A stretch of DNA of 62,383 bases, taken from positions 1-62,383 of the forward strand of contig REDJ01000116.1 in the NCBI GenBank assembly GCA_007693555.1, read 5' to 3'. The DNA comes from Bacteroidota bacterium (lineage in GTDB: Bacteria; Bacteroidota; Bacteroidia; Bacteroidales; UBA7960). Within the stretch, counting starts at the first letter, position 1, and every line of letters begins with the position of its first letter. Below are positions 9,101 to 17,054 of this stretch, one piece after another. The translations under genes and the position numbers were made by a program. The notes beneath the pieces are model-generated. The model made no database searches and was not told the origin of the DNA. It saw only the letters and a list, made by a program, of their open reading frames with translations.

Positions 9101-9196
9101 ACTTTCCTTACTCTTTATGTGGTGCCTGCAATTTATTCCTATGTTTCCAGTTCAAAAAAGAATATTGATGATGAACCCATTGAAACTGTTGTTTAG
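6146..9196 (+). CDS. RND efflux transporter permease (AcrB/MexF-like)
   Basis: This is 1016 residues, full length for the HAE1-type RND family. It has the N-terminal membrane helix (1-35), two large periplasmic loops and two bundles of membrane helices. The proton-relay Asp pair of helix 4 is present in GLVVDDAIVMMEN (about residue 399), and the pattern SKNGILMVEFAN marks the helix 10 region. Multidrug or lipid export driven by the proton gradient is the family role. The GAKQY-like and GEFxxF loops that mark particular substrates are not distinctive, so no substrate is claimed. It lies second in the adaptor-pump-TolC operon and overlaps both neighbours (4 nt upstream, 26 nt downstream), which suggests tight co-expression. 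No dedicated regulator gene is adjacent. Confidence 0.93.
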   Translation: MSLSSLSIQRPVLATVFTIIILLFGFIGMTFLGVREFPSVDPPIISVRTSYPGANSDVIDAQITEPLEQAINAVPGIRTITSVSRQGSSNITVEFELSVDMETAANDVRDKVAQAQRRLPRDVDPPIVSKADADASPIMFINIQSDRRSLTELSEFAELTFQERLQTIDGVSSVPIWGQRRWSMRLWMDPAKLAGYNLTPLDVRNAIMRENVELPSGSIEGTATELTIRTLGLLTTPVEFDNLIIHQEGDQIVRFMDIGRAELGSENLRSILMRDRIPMVGVAIIPQPGSNHIDIADEVYRRLEHIQRDLPDDLFYQVGFDNTRYIRSSIVEVRNTIFIAFMLVVVIIFLFLRDWRTTLIPILVIPVSLVGSFFIMYVAGFTINVLTLLAIVLAIGLVVDDAIVMMENIYVKIEQGMTPKQAGLKGAQEIFFAIIATTITLVAVFIPIVFLEGMTGRLFREFSIVIAGAVAISSFVALTFTPMLSTKILKQRKERGALYKKTEVFFTSMNQTYKNSLENFLSRRWLVFPVLLAAVGLIVLLYTNIPAEMAPLEDRSQITINAQTPEGATFEFTRDYIFNIAEMVMEEVPEVEGVIYMVFGSWANVRVILVPPSERQRSQQEIADHLSARVRQMTRARAFVLQQSTFGGRRSGMPVQYVLQAQNIERLREVLPDFMEKVDDSEILQMANVNLRFTKPEIQVSINRDKANLMGVSTQNIGQTLQLALSGQRFGYFFMHGKQYQILGELARENRNTPLDLKSLYVRNNHGDMIQLDNLVTLQEQTAPPQLYRFNRFVSATVSSGLATGYTIGDGIEEMNRIADEVLDETFRTTLAGDSRDFQESASSLMFAFLFALVLIFLVLSAQFESFRDPLIVMMTVPLALTGALFFMWYFDITLNIFSQIGIIMLIGLVSKNGILMVEFANQRKQQGMEKMAAIKFAAAARFRPILMTSLSTILGVLPLTLGMGEGAQSRIAMGVAVIGGLIIATFLTLYVVPAIYSYVSSSKKNIDDEPIETVV

Positions 9197-10496
9197 CAGC
9201 TTATTGATCCTTGCTTTTTCATACTACGGTGCTATTGCACAGCAGTATCTCACATTGCATGAGTTTATTGATATTGCTCTTGAACAGAATTACTCTTTAC
9301 GTATAGTAAAAAACCAGGAAAGGATTGCCGGCAATAACTTTACCCGGGGAAATGCCGGGATGTTACCCAGTCTGGATTTAAGATCATCATTTTCCGGAAA
9401 TATAAATAATACCAATCAGAATCTTCGCGACGGGAATGAGTTCAGCATGCGGGGAATTCACAACACCACATTCAATAACGCCTTACAGGGAAGCTGGATG
9501 CTTTTCGATGGTTTCAGAGGGCAAATACGTTATGCTCAATTGGAGGAGCTGAAAAATATGAGTGAGCTTAATACGCGTATTCAGATTGAAAACCTGATTG
9601 CCCGTTTGGCTTCCGAGTATTACTTCTACATACAACAAACCCAGCAGTTTTCAAATTTACAGTATGCTGTTGATATTTCCAGGGAACGTTTACGTATTGA
9701 GCAAGAGCATTTTTTGTTGGGTTCCGGCTCCAAGGTTACTCTTTTACAGGCTGAGGTTACGCTTAATGCCGACAGTTCCCGCCTGGAGCTACAGTATGAA
9801 GTGCTCAGAGCCTCGCGTATCAGACTGGCGGAATTGATGGCTTTACCTGATCTTTCTGAAAATATTTTGCCTGCCGATACTTCTATAATGGTAAATCCGG
9901 GTCTGATGTATGCCGAATTGAAGGACGATGTTTTTAAACAGAATGCTTCTGTTCTTGCAGCCTATCAAAACAGAAAAATCAGTGAGTATGAGCTGGAATT
10001 GATCCGGTCGCGTACTTACCCTTATTTGAATCTGAGTTCGGGATATGGATATACTTTCAGCACATCGCAAAGCGCAGCATGGGAAAATCAACATTCGTGG
10101 GGTATGAACTATGGTATTACTGTGGGAATAAACCTTTACGATGGCCGCAACCTGCAACGACAAAAAAGCAATGCCCGCATAGAACTCGAAAACCGCGATC
10201 TTATTCTTGAACGTACAAAACAGGAGTCAACCGCTGATTTGCTTACTATTTACAATGTCTACGCCAACAACCTTCGTTTGCTCGATCTTGAAACCCAGAA
10301 CCTGGCAGCTGCCCGCGAAAATGTAGAAATAGCCTTTGATCGTTATCGCCTTGGTGCTCTCTCCGGTTTTGAGTTGCGCGAGGTTCAGAAAAATCTCCTT
10401 GAAGCTGAAGAACGCCTTCTCTCCATTCAGTACCAGGCCAAAATGGCTGAGATAAGCCTGTTGCAAATTTCAGGAAGGATACTGGAAAGCTTTTAA
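9171..10496 (+). CDS. TolC-family outer membrane efflux protein
   Basis: This is 441 residues from ATG 9171 (an ATG also sits at 9168). The frame is open upstream to 9096, but that extension is the pump's own coding sequence read in another frame; the inner start gives a proper signal peptide (MNPLKLLFSSLL...AIAQQ). The mature protein has the two OEP repeats of long alpha-helical hairpins joined by short beta strands, for example SSFSGNINN and NLYDGRNLQRQKSN. It forms the trimeric outer-membrane channel of the pump encoded just upstream, with a 26-nt gene overlap. Helix-rich, Gln/Glu-rich segments near the C-terminus (LRLLDLETQNLAAAREN) match the periplasmic tunnel. It ends before a hairpin repeat at 10521, and the hydrolase that follows probably has its own transcript. 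Confidence 0.9.
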   Translation: MNPLKLLFSSLLILAFSYYGAIAQQYLTLHEFIDIALEQNYSLRIVKNQERIAGNNFTRGNAGMLPSLDLRSSFSGNINNTNQNLRDGNEFSMRGIHNTTFNNALQGSWMLFDGFRGQIRYAQLEELKNMSELNTRIQIENLIARLASEYYFYIQQTQQFSNLQYAVDISRERLRIEQEHFLLGSGSKVTLLQAEVTLNADSSRLELQYEVLRASRIRLAELMALPDLSENILPADTSIMVNPGLMYAELKDDVFKQNASVLAAYQNRKISEYELELIRSRTYPYLNLSSGYGYTFSTSQSAAWENQHSWGMNYGITVGINLYDGRNLQRQKSNARIELENRDLILERTKQESTADLLTIYNVYANNLRLLDLETQNLAAARENVEIAFDRYRLGALSGFELREVQKNLLEAEERLLSIQYQAKMAEISLLQISGRILESF

Positions 10497-10520
10497 AGAT
10501 GTTTTTTTGATTTTGACTTG

Positions 10521-10549
10521 TCGGGGTGCGACTCTAAGTCGCGCCCCGA
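10521..10549. repeat. Perfect long palindrome, REP-like (13-bp arms)
   Basis: Arms 10521-10533 and 10537-10549 pair throughout with one G-T pair, leaving a 3-nt loop (cta). No T-run follows on either strand, so it is unlikely to be a terminator. It resembles the weaker palindrome at 889-920 and is taken as a dispersed intergenic element. Confidence 0.6.
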
Positions 10550-10636
10550 ATCAACCGTGCGAACTTTTATATAGATAACTTGTTAATATCGGCAAAGCAT
10601 TAGTTTTTTTCCAGCCAACCAATAAAATACAATTCT

Positions 10637-12058
10637 ATGAAATTTTTCTTTACTTTTTCATTACTTTTTTCTTTTCTTTTCGTCCCAACTACTTACAGCC
10701 AATATGTTAATAGTGTTGAATTTATTTCTTCAGCATCAGCTGATGAAATTTCCGAACTATTGGATTATGATGTAGATAATGGTGCTCATTTCTATAAAAT
10801 GACCTATCATACCACCGGTTCAGATGGCATGTCCGATATTGCATCGGGATTAATTGTGATTCCTGATAATATGGCCAATGAGTATCCGCTGGTAATATAC
10901 CATCATGGTACCAGCCCGGCAAGAGATGAGGTTCCATCATCATTGAGTCTTGATTTTGAAGCATATGCCGGCATCGGGGCAAGTGGTTATGCAGTGCTGG
11001 CTCCCGATTACCTTGGGATGGGCGATTCAAGAGGGTTCCATCCATATGTTCATCGCGAAACCCAGGCCAGAGCCTCAGTCGATATGCTCAAGGCATTTCA
11101 CGAATGGCTTGAAGGAGAAGACTATGCTGTAAATCATAAACTATTTCTGACCGGCTATTCACAGGGAGGTCATGCATCCATGTCAACTCACAAGGAACTT
11201 GAGCTCAACCATTCTGCAGAGTTCACCGTAACTGCGGCTACTCACTTGTCAGGCCCTTACAGTATTTCAGGTGTGATGCGCGATTTGATGTTCAGTGAAA
11301 CGAACTATCTTTACGTCGGATTTATTCCCTACCTTATTCTTGGTTATCAGGAGGTGTATGGTAATGTGTATGAGGACCTCACTGATATTTTTCAGCCGGT
11401 GTTTATCCCCTCTATTGAAGCATTTTATAACGGGCAGATAAACCTTATTGATCTTACCATTGCACTTATATTTCTCTCTGCTCAAAATTACGGTAACAGC
11501 TACCCGGTCACAATATTTAATCCGGAACTGGTAGCTGAAATGACCTCTGATGATAATCATCCTCTTAATGTTATTTTGCGTGAAAATGATACTTTCAACT
11601 GGGCACCACAAGCTCCTACCCGCATATTCTATTGTTTGGCTGATGATATGGTTCCTTTTGAAAATTCTATTGTTGCCGATTCTGTCATGCAGGCAAATGG
11701 CGCTCTTGATCTGGTATCAGAAAACCTCAGTTCCACAATGGGGCACGGGGAATGCGCATTTCCAGCATTGCTCGAAACTGTTGAATTTTTCAATGGCTTT
11801 ATTGAGACCTCCACAGAACAGATAGCTTTTCACAGCCAATTAAGCTTGTATCCCAATCCAACGGATGGCAGGATAATAATCTCCGGTTTATCTGATTTTG
11901 AAAGTTATAATCTTCAGGTAGTTGATATCTCGGGCAAAGTTCTTATGAGCCAGGTTTTATCCTCTGAAATCAATTTGGACCATCTGCAATCGGGGGTATA
12001 TTTTCTAAGAATAAGTGGAAATAGTGGTGTTATAACCCATAAGGTTATCAGGAATTAA
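10637..12058 (+). CDS. Secreted alpha/beta hydrolase (lipase/esterase-like) with T9SS sorting domain
   Basis: This is 473 residues with a signal peptide (1-21). The catalytic part (about 40-390) has the alpha/beta hydrolase features HHGTSPARDE (oxyanion region), DYLGMGDSRG, and the nucleophile elbow GYSQGGHAS. Overall it resembles fungal secretory lipases and the acyl hydrolases of the LIP family. A late Asp (LADDMVPFENS) and His (MGHGECAF) fit the rest of the triad. The last 75 or so residues are a T9SS type A domain (LYPNPTDGRI, VVDISGKVLMS, GVYFLRISG). It should act outside the cell or on its surface, cleaving esters of an unknown substrate. It is followed by a fresh promoter for ettA, so it is probably monocistronic. 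Confidence 0.85.
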   Translation: MKFFFTFSLLFSFLFVPTTYSQYVNSVEFISSASADEISELLDYDVDNGAHFYKMTYHTTGSDGMSDIASGLIVIPDNMANEYPLVIYHHGTSPARDEVPSSLSLDFEAYAGIGASGYAVLAPDYLGMGDSRGFHPYVHRETQARASVDMLKAFHEWLEGEDYAVNHKLFLTGYSQGGHASMSTHKELELNHSAEFTVTAATHLSGPYSISGVMRDLMFSETNYLYVGFIPYLILGYQEVYGNVYEDLTDIFQPVFIPSIEAFYNGQINLIDLTIALIFLSAQNYGNSYPVTIFNPELVAEMTSDDNHPLNVILRENDTFNWAPQAPTRIFYCLADDMVPFENSIVADSVMQANGALDLVSENLSSTMGHGECAFPALLETVEFFNGFIETSTEQIAFHSQLSLYPNPTDGRIIISGLSDFESYNLQVVDISGKVLMSQVLSSEINLDHLQSGVYFLRISGNSGVITHKVIRN

Positions 12059-12107
12059 TACCATTCTCTGTGGGTTACAGATATTAAGGATATTCATAAA
12101 CCTTCAT

Positions 12108-12115
12108 TATCTTTG
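12108..12115 (+). promoter_or_regulatory. Bacteroidota -7 element for ettA
   Basis: TATCTTTG, followed by CACC, is a full match to TAnnTTTG and lies 77 bp before the ettA start. No clear TTG box is seen at 19-21 bp. Confidence 0.55.
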
Positions 12116-12191
12116 CACCTGATAAACAGGAAAATTATTTAAACTGCAGCATCAAAAGCCTGTTGATGTTCTCAAACTCTTTTATTATTAT

Positions 12192-13868
12192 ATGAGCGAC
12201 GACAAAAAGATCATTTTCTCCATGGTTGGAGTAGGTAAAGTATTCCCTCCATCCAAACAGGTATTGAAAGACATTTACCTGTCGTTTTTTTATGGTGCCA
12301 AGATTGGTATTATTGGTTTGAACGGTTCGGGTAAATCAACCCTCATGCGCATCATCGCCGGAGAGGAGAAATCCTTTCAGGGTGAAGTGGCATTTTCTCC
12401 CGGTTATTCTGTAGGATACCTTGCCCAGGAGCCCTATCTTGATAATACCAAAACCGTTAAAGAGATTGTTGAAGAAGGAGTTCAGAATGTGGTGGATATC
12501 ATGAAGGAATACGAAGAGGTGAACATGAAGTTTTCCGAACCCATGAGCGATGATGAAATGACAAAACTCATTGAGCGTCAGGGCGAACTATCCGATCTTG
12601 TTGAGCAGTATAACGGATGGGATCTTGACAGCCGCCTGGAGCGTGCCATGGATGCCCTCCGTTGCCCCGATCCCGGTGAAAAGATTGAACACCTGAGCGG
12701 GGGAGAACGTCGCCGTGTGGCACTTTGCCGGTTGCTTCTGAAGGAACCGGATATTCTTTTACTTGATGAGCCTACCAACCACCTGGACGCCGAGTCGGTA
12801 GAATGGCTCGAGGTGCACCTCAAGCAATACAAAGGAACCGTAATTGCCATTACACACGACCGCTATTTCCTTGATAACGTTGCCGGATGGATACTTGAGC
12901 TGGACAGGGGAGAAGGCATACCCTGGAAGGGGAATTACAGCAGCTGGCTCGAGCAAAAATCCAAGCGCCTTGCCCAGGAAGAAAAATCGGAAAGCAAACG
13001 GCGCAAAACCCTGGAACGGGAGCTCGAGTGGGTGCGCATGAACCCCAAAGGCCGTCAGGCCAAAGCCAAAGCCAGGCTTAATGCCTACGACAAGCTTCTC
13101 AATGAAGATATAAAACAAAAGGAAGAACGACTTGAAATATTTATTCCCAATGGTCCGAGGCTGGGCTCCAAAGTAGTAGAGGCGCACGGGATTACAAAAG
13201 CATTTGGGGATAAACTACTTTTTGAGAATTTCTCATTCTCCCTGCCACCGGCAGGTATTGTGGGTATCATTGGCCCCAATGGCGCCGGCAAAACTACCCT
13301 CTTCCGCATGCTCATGGGGCAGGAGAAACCTGATAAAGGTAATTTTGAATTGGGTGAAACAGTCCAGTTAGGCTATGTGGATCAGGCACATGTGGAAATT
13401 GATCCTGAAAAGTCTGTCTGGCAGGTTATATCGGGGGGTAATGAAACCATTGCCCTGGCCGGTAAGCAGTTTAACAGCAGGGCCTATGTGGCCAGGTTTA
13501 ACTTCAGCGGGGCAGATCAAGGTAAAAAATGTGGAGTATTATCCGGTGGAGAGCGCAACCGTCTGCATCTGGCCATGACATTGCGCAGCGAAGCCAATGT
13601 TCTTCTGCTTGATGAGCCAACCAACGATATTGATGTGAATACGCTGAGAGCTCTGGAAGAAGGGCTCGAAAACTTTGCCGGGTGTGCCGTGATCATCACA
13701 CACGACCGCTGGTTTCTTGACAGAGTGGCAACACATATTATTGCTTTTGAGGGAAACTCAGAAGTTGTGTTCTTTGAAGGATCATATTCCGAATATGAAG
13801 AGAACAGAAAAAAACGTATGGGCGATACAGGCCCAAAAAGAATCAAATACAGAAAGCTTATAGCTTAA
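12192..13868 (+). CDS. ettA: Energy-dependent translational throttle protein EttA (ABC-F)
   Basis: This is 558 residues, the usual EttA length. It has two ABC domains in one chain and no membrane segments. The first has Walker A GLNGSGKST (about 44-52), signature LSGGERRR and Walker B LLLLDEPTNHLD; the second has Walker A GPNGAGKTT, signature LSGGERNR and DEPTNDID. The linker (about 240-310) is basic, as expected for the P-site tRNA interaction motif. EttA binds the ribosomal E site and throttles the first steps of elongation when ADP is high. The last residues (GPKRIKYRKL) match the EttA C-terminus. Only 5 bp separate it from the sigma-54 regulator, so the two are probably co-transcribed. 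Another ABC-F protein (Uup or YheS type) is less likely because the length and linker fit EttA. Confidence 0.93.
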   Translation: MSDDKKIIFSMVGVGKVFPPSKQVLKDIYLSFFYGAKIGIIGLNGSGKSTLMRIIAGEEKSFQGEVAFSPGYSVGYLAQEPYLDNTKTVKEIVEEGVQNVVDIMKEYEEVNMKFSEPMSDDEMTKLIERQGELSDLVEQYNGWDLDSRLERAMDALRCPDPGEKIEHLSGGERRRVALCRLLLKEPDILLLDEPTNHLDAESVEWLEVHLKQYKGTVIAITHDRYFLDNVAGWILELDRGEGIPWKGNYSSWLEQKSKRLAQEEKSESKRRKTLERELEWVRMNPKGRQAKAKARLNAYDKLLNEDIKQKEERLEIFIPNGPRLGSKVVEAHGITKAFGDKLLFENFSFSLPPAGIVGIIGPNGAGKTTLFRMLMGQEKPDKGNFELGETVQLGYVDQAHVEIDPEKSVWQVISGGNETIALAGKQFNSRAYVARFNFSGADQGKKCGVLSGGERNRLHLAMTLRSEANVLLLDEPTNDIDVNTLRALEEGLENFAGCAVIITHDRWFLDRVATHIIAFEGNSEVVFFEGSYSEYEENRKKRMGDTGPKRIKYRKLIA

Positions 13869-13873
13869 TAAAC

Positions 13874-15838
13874 ATGATTACCCCTGATAACACTACCGCA
13901 CAAACAGAATTAATCACGGCTTCTCACAAAAGAAGTCGTGACTGGGGTGTGGATACAGGTGTTGTAAATCCCTCGCTGGTGCTTTCTGAGAGCGCATTTA
14001 AGCTCAGTCGCGAACGTAATCAGCGCCTGATCAGTATTGCTGTCCCCTTTGTTAAACTGCTTCACGAATTTGTAGCTGACAGCGGATTTATCATTTTACT
14101 TACTGATGAAAAAGGATATATCCTCGAAATTGCCGGGCATCAGAAAACACTTGATGAAATCAGATCCTATAATATTATTCCGGGTGCCTGCATGGGTGAA
14201 AAAAGCATTGGAACGAATGCCATAAGTATTGCTCTGGATAAGAATATTGCCGTTCAACTGACAGGAAAGGAACATTATGCTGAAATCTTTCACAACTGGA
14301 GTTGCTCTGCTGCACCCGTTCATGATGAAAAGGGTAACATTTTAGGTTGCTTAAATATCAGCGGATATATTGATAAAGTATATCCGCATATTTTGGGTTT
14401 AATAGTGGCTTCAGTTAAAGCCATTGAGTTTCAGCTTAAAAGCTCATACTCCGAAATGCGTCAAAAGGAAGCATACCGATTTGTTTCTCAAATACTTAAC
14501 ACTCTTGAATTCGGAGTATTGGGTACAGATGTTTCAGGAACAGTAAAACGGACTAATAATATTACCTCCAGACTTTTTCGCTTACCTGTTGAGCAAATTG
14601 AAAATAAAAATCTTGGGGATTTTGTACCTGAATGGCCTAAGCTTTTTGCTCAGGTCAGAAACAATGAAGTCATATTGGATGAAGAAGTTCAGGTAAGCCG
14701 GTTTGGTGTTCGTGAAACACTTAGCCTGAGCGCATATCCGCTTACCGACGGTGAAGGCAATATCAATGGTTCGGTTGTTACTTTGCGCGATATGAAACGG
14801 GTTTATAAAATGGTGAATAAATATACCGGCATGCAGGCCCGTTATAATTTTGATGATTTGATAGGTGAGAGTGACGAAATGAAAAGAATCATCGAATATT
14901 GCCGCAGTATTTCAGACAGCCCCAGTACTGTATTGATCCAGGGTGAAAGTGGAACAGGCAAGGAAGTGCTGGCACAATCTATTCACAACTTCAGCTCAAG
15001 ACGCGACAACGGTTTTGTGGCACTTAACTGCGGCGCAATACCTGAAACCCTTATAGAAAGTGAATTATTCGGATATACCGAAGGTGCCTTTACCAGTGCA
15101 AAAAAAGGAGGTAAACCCGGAAAATTTGAACTCGCCAATGGTGGCACTCTTTTCCTTGATGAAATCGGTGAAATGCCTCCCGATATGCAGGTGAAATTGC
15201 TGAGAGCACTTCAGGAGAAAGCCATTACAAGGGTAGGGGGCGATAAACTTATACCTGTAGATGTCAGGATCATTGCTGCTACCAATAAAAATCTGCTGGA
15301 AGAAATAAAAAAAGGAAAGTTTCGGCAAGACCTGTATTACAGGCTTAGCGTTATTCCGGTTTATATTCCCCCCTTGCGAAAACGAAGGGAAGATATTCCT
15401 ATGCTGATAAATTTCTTTCTGAATTTAAAATCAGTGAAGCTTCGTAAACAGCTTCCGGATATGGACAACAGGCTTTTTAAAAAACTGGTATATCACAACT
15501 GGCCGGGTAATGTAAGAGAATTGGAAAACTTTATTGAAAAATATGTAAACCTGAATGGTAAAATCGGATGGTCTGATGAAATTATGAATCCTGATGCTTT
15601 CAGGGAATCTGCAGGCATAGAAGATGATGCTGCAGAAAAGAAAACCCATATCTCAGGTTCGGATATATCAACTGATATGGAAAACAAAGAAGTATCTTCA
15701 TTATCAGAACTGGAAAAAACAGCCATCATACATGCTGTAAAGGTGTATAACAGAAATATGACCAGGGTAGCAAAAGCTTTGGGTATCAGTAGAAATGCTT
15801 TATATCAGAAGATAAAAAAGTTTGAACTTGATATATAA
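13874..15838 (+). CDS. Sigma-54-dependent transcriptional activator (GAF-PAS-AAA+-Fis)
   Basis: This is 654 residues, built like AcoR/DhaR activators. Residues 1-60 carry the SHKRSRDWGVD entry helix, about 60-190 are a GAF sensor, about 200-310 a PAS domain, about 325-560 the AAA+ domain, and 610-654 a Fis-type helix-turn-helix. In the AAA+ part, Walker A is GESGTGKE, Walker B is GGTLFLDEIGEMP, and an arginine-finger region follows. The loop that contacts sigma-54 reads GAFTSA where the usual form is GAFTGA, so the second Gly is Ser. The protein should open sigma-54 promoters when the GAF or PAS ligand is bound; the ligand is not known. It sits 5 bp after ettA. No acetoin or aldehyde operon is nearby, so its targets are probably elsewhere, or in the 16.3-17.0 kb gap (inference only). 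Confidence 0.9.
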   Translation: MITPDNTTAQTELITASHKRSRDWGVDTGVVNPSLVLSESAFKLSRERNQRLISIAVPFVKLLHEFVADSGFIILLTDEKGYILEIAGHQKTLDEIRSYNIIPGACMGEKSIGTNAISIALDKNIAVQLTGKEHYAEIFHNWSCSAAPVHDEKGNILGCLNISGYIDKVYPHILGLIVASVKAIEFQLKSSYSEMRQKEAYRFVSQILNTLEFGVLGTDVSGTVKRTNNITSRLFRLPVEQIENKNLGDFVPEWPKLFAQVRNNEVILDEEVQVSRFGVRETLSLSAYPLTDGEGNINGSVVTLRDMKRVYKMVNKYTGMQARYNFDDLIGESDEMKRIIEYCRSISDSPSTVLIQGESGTGKEVLAQSIHNFSSRRDNGFVALNCGAIPETLIESELFGYTEGAFTSAKKGGKPGKFELANGGTLFLDEIGEMPPDMQVKLLRALQEKAITRVGGDKLIPVDVRIIAATNKNLLEEIKKGKFRQDLYYRLSVIPVYIPPLRKRREDIPMLINFFLNLKSVKLRKQLPDMDNRLFKKLVYHNWPGNVRELENFIEKYVNLNGKIGWSDEIMNPDAFRESAGIEDDAAEKKTHISGSDISTDMENKEVSSLSELEKTAIIHAVKVYNRNMTRVAKALGISRNALYQKIKKFELDI

Positions 15839-15853
15839 ATAAAAAATATGTGT

Positions 15854-16273
15854 TTACGTTTTTTTTCGCACAACTACTTTTTTCTTTTTTCCGAAAACAG
15901 AACCCAGATTCATACCTATAATTCCTAACCCAAACATAATGATGCAGGCCATCAGAATGTGACCTCCGCTGTGCGAATCCCAGTACCAGCCAACTGCCAC
16001 TTGCTTATATACATGCTCATAAAGCAAATGAAACAGAGGAAATTCTTTGCGCAAAAGTACCGTCAGCAAAACATCAATAAGAATAAGAATTACCATTGTT
16101 ATAATGGCTAATACTGCAATAAATGAAACTGCAATCGTTTTGAAGAAAACAATGACTGTTTCACGAATATGGATATCATCAAAAAGATTCTCAATACTTT
16201 GTTTACCTGTAATGAAAAGGATTAAAGCGATAATTATACTTGATATGATAAAAAAAGAATTCCAGTTTTTCAT
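15854..16273 (-). CDS. Small integral membrane protein of unknown function
   Basis: This is 139 residues from ATG 16273; the frame can be extended to a TTG at 16321, but the ATG gives a better start. There are three hydrophobic segments: about 5-26, 45-75 and 103-126. The loop between the second and third (YEHVYKQVAVGWYWDSHSGG) is rich in aromatics and His, and the C-terminus is very basic (KKKKVVVRKK), so it should lie in the cytoplasm. I do not recognise a family. It is convergent with the sigma-54 regulator (15 bp apart) and stands alone on the minus strand, with the 780-bp gap upstream of it. Confidence 0.6.
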   Translation of the reverse strand: MKNWNSFFIISSIIIALILFITGKQSIENLFDDIHIRETVIVFFKTIAVSFIAVLAIITMVILILIDVLLTVLLRKEFPLFHLLYEHVYKQVAVGWYWDSHSGGHILMACIIMFGLGIIGMNLGSVFGKKKKVVVRKKT

Positions 16274-16420
16274 CTTAAAAATTGATTTAAAAAAAAGCGC
16301 ATAAAAATTGTAAATCAACAATCAATGTCGTTTGGTCAGGCATTTGAAATATCATAAAAAAATCTTAGAAACACTTATGTAAAATGTTTAATCATAAAAA
16401 ATCTGTGCTGCTTTGTATCT

Positions 16421-16438
16421 CCGTTATCCGCGTTCCAT
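16421..16438. repeat. Half-copy of the ccgcgttccat intergenic repeat
   Basis: The segment ccgttatccgcgttccat matches the right arm of the inverted repeat at 49059-49080 over most of its length. It has no partner arm here, so it seems to be a truncated copy of a dispersed element. Confidence 0.45.
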
Positions 16439-16582
16439 GATAATAGGCTTAAACTTAACGACACTAAATCAATAATAATGATCAAATGCCTGCATCATTA
16501 AAAAAATTATGCTAATTCAATCCAGAGCAATATTTGACTGATTAATTACAATGTATACGAAATTATGTGGAATGGGTTTTGC

Positions 16583-16946
16583 TATTTTTGAGCTGTCATA
16601 AAATATTACACTGTCCTTTTTGATTACAGTTGCACTGTCACTAATCGTGACACTAATATGTAGACCATTAGCTGAAATAGAAAATGCAAATTTACGTAAT
16701 ATTTTGTATTTTAATTAATTGTGTTTTATGGCATATTAATTGTTAATCAGTAATCGAAATCGGTACTACGTTCTTTTTCAAATGAGATTAGGTTTTTGAA
16801 GAAAAATGGTACACACCATAATAACCGGTTTCAGGTTGTTTCTCAAAACAACAAACTTCAAAATATTCCCTTCTCTTCATGTGTGTTTTTGGTTTTGGTT
16901 TCCGGTAGTCTAGATCACTAAAAATCCAGACTACCGGTTTTTTTAA
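16583..16946 (+). ncRNA. Possible untranslated RNA ending at a strong terminator
   Basis: A TAnnTTTG element at 16583-16590 and an intrinsic terminator at 16902-16944 bracket about 350 nt with no usable reading frame. A gttgttt-ctca-aaacaac hairpin sits in the distal part. The RNA is inferred from the terminator and the absence of a gene; no known RNA family was recognised. It could instead be a rex leader with an attenuator. Confidence 0.3.
16902..16944 (+). terminator. Strong intrinsic terminator upstream of rex
   Basis: Perfect 10-bp arms (16902-16911 and 16928-16937) enclose a 16-nt loop and are followed by seven T residues. The outer ggtttt...aaaacc arms make it partly bidirectional. 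It lies 110 bp before rex, with no gene ending ahead of it. Confidence 0.85.
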
Positions 16947-17054
16947 AACCATTTTAAATATGAGTATTGCTTAGTATTAAGAACTGTTTGTTTTCTTGAT
17001 AAAACCGGATTTAATATTTAATAAGCGAAATAGATTGTTCACCATAAAATATTT

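Larger units (their letters stand above)
16274..17054. other. Long intergenic region upstream of rex
   Basis: This 780-bp region holds no convincing protein gene. It contains a half-copy of the ccgcgttccat repeat (16421-16438), a TATTTTTG -7-like element (16583-16590), a tgtcac/gtgaca palindrome (16636-16652), a weak -24/-12-like match (16729-16743), a gttgttt/aaacaac hairpin near 16837-16856, and a strong terminator (16902-16944). The terminator implies a short transcript that ends before rex. Confidence 0.6.

Noticed and set aside
9096-9170. Longer start for the TolC gene
   Set aside because: The extension lies wholly in the pump gene and hides the signal peptide that begins at 9171.
16321-16321. 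TTG start for the small membrane protein
   Set aside because: The ATG at 16273 gives a clean start; the TTG adds only a hydrophobic run of doubtful value.
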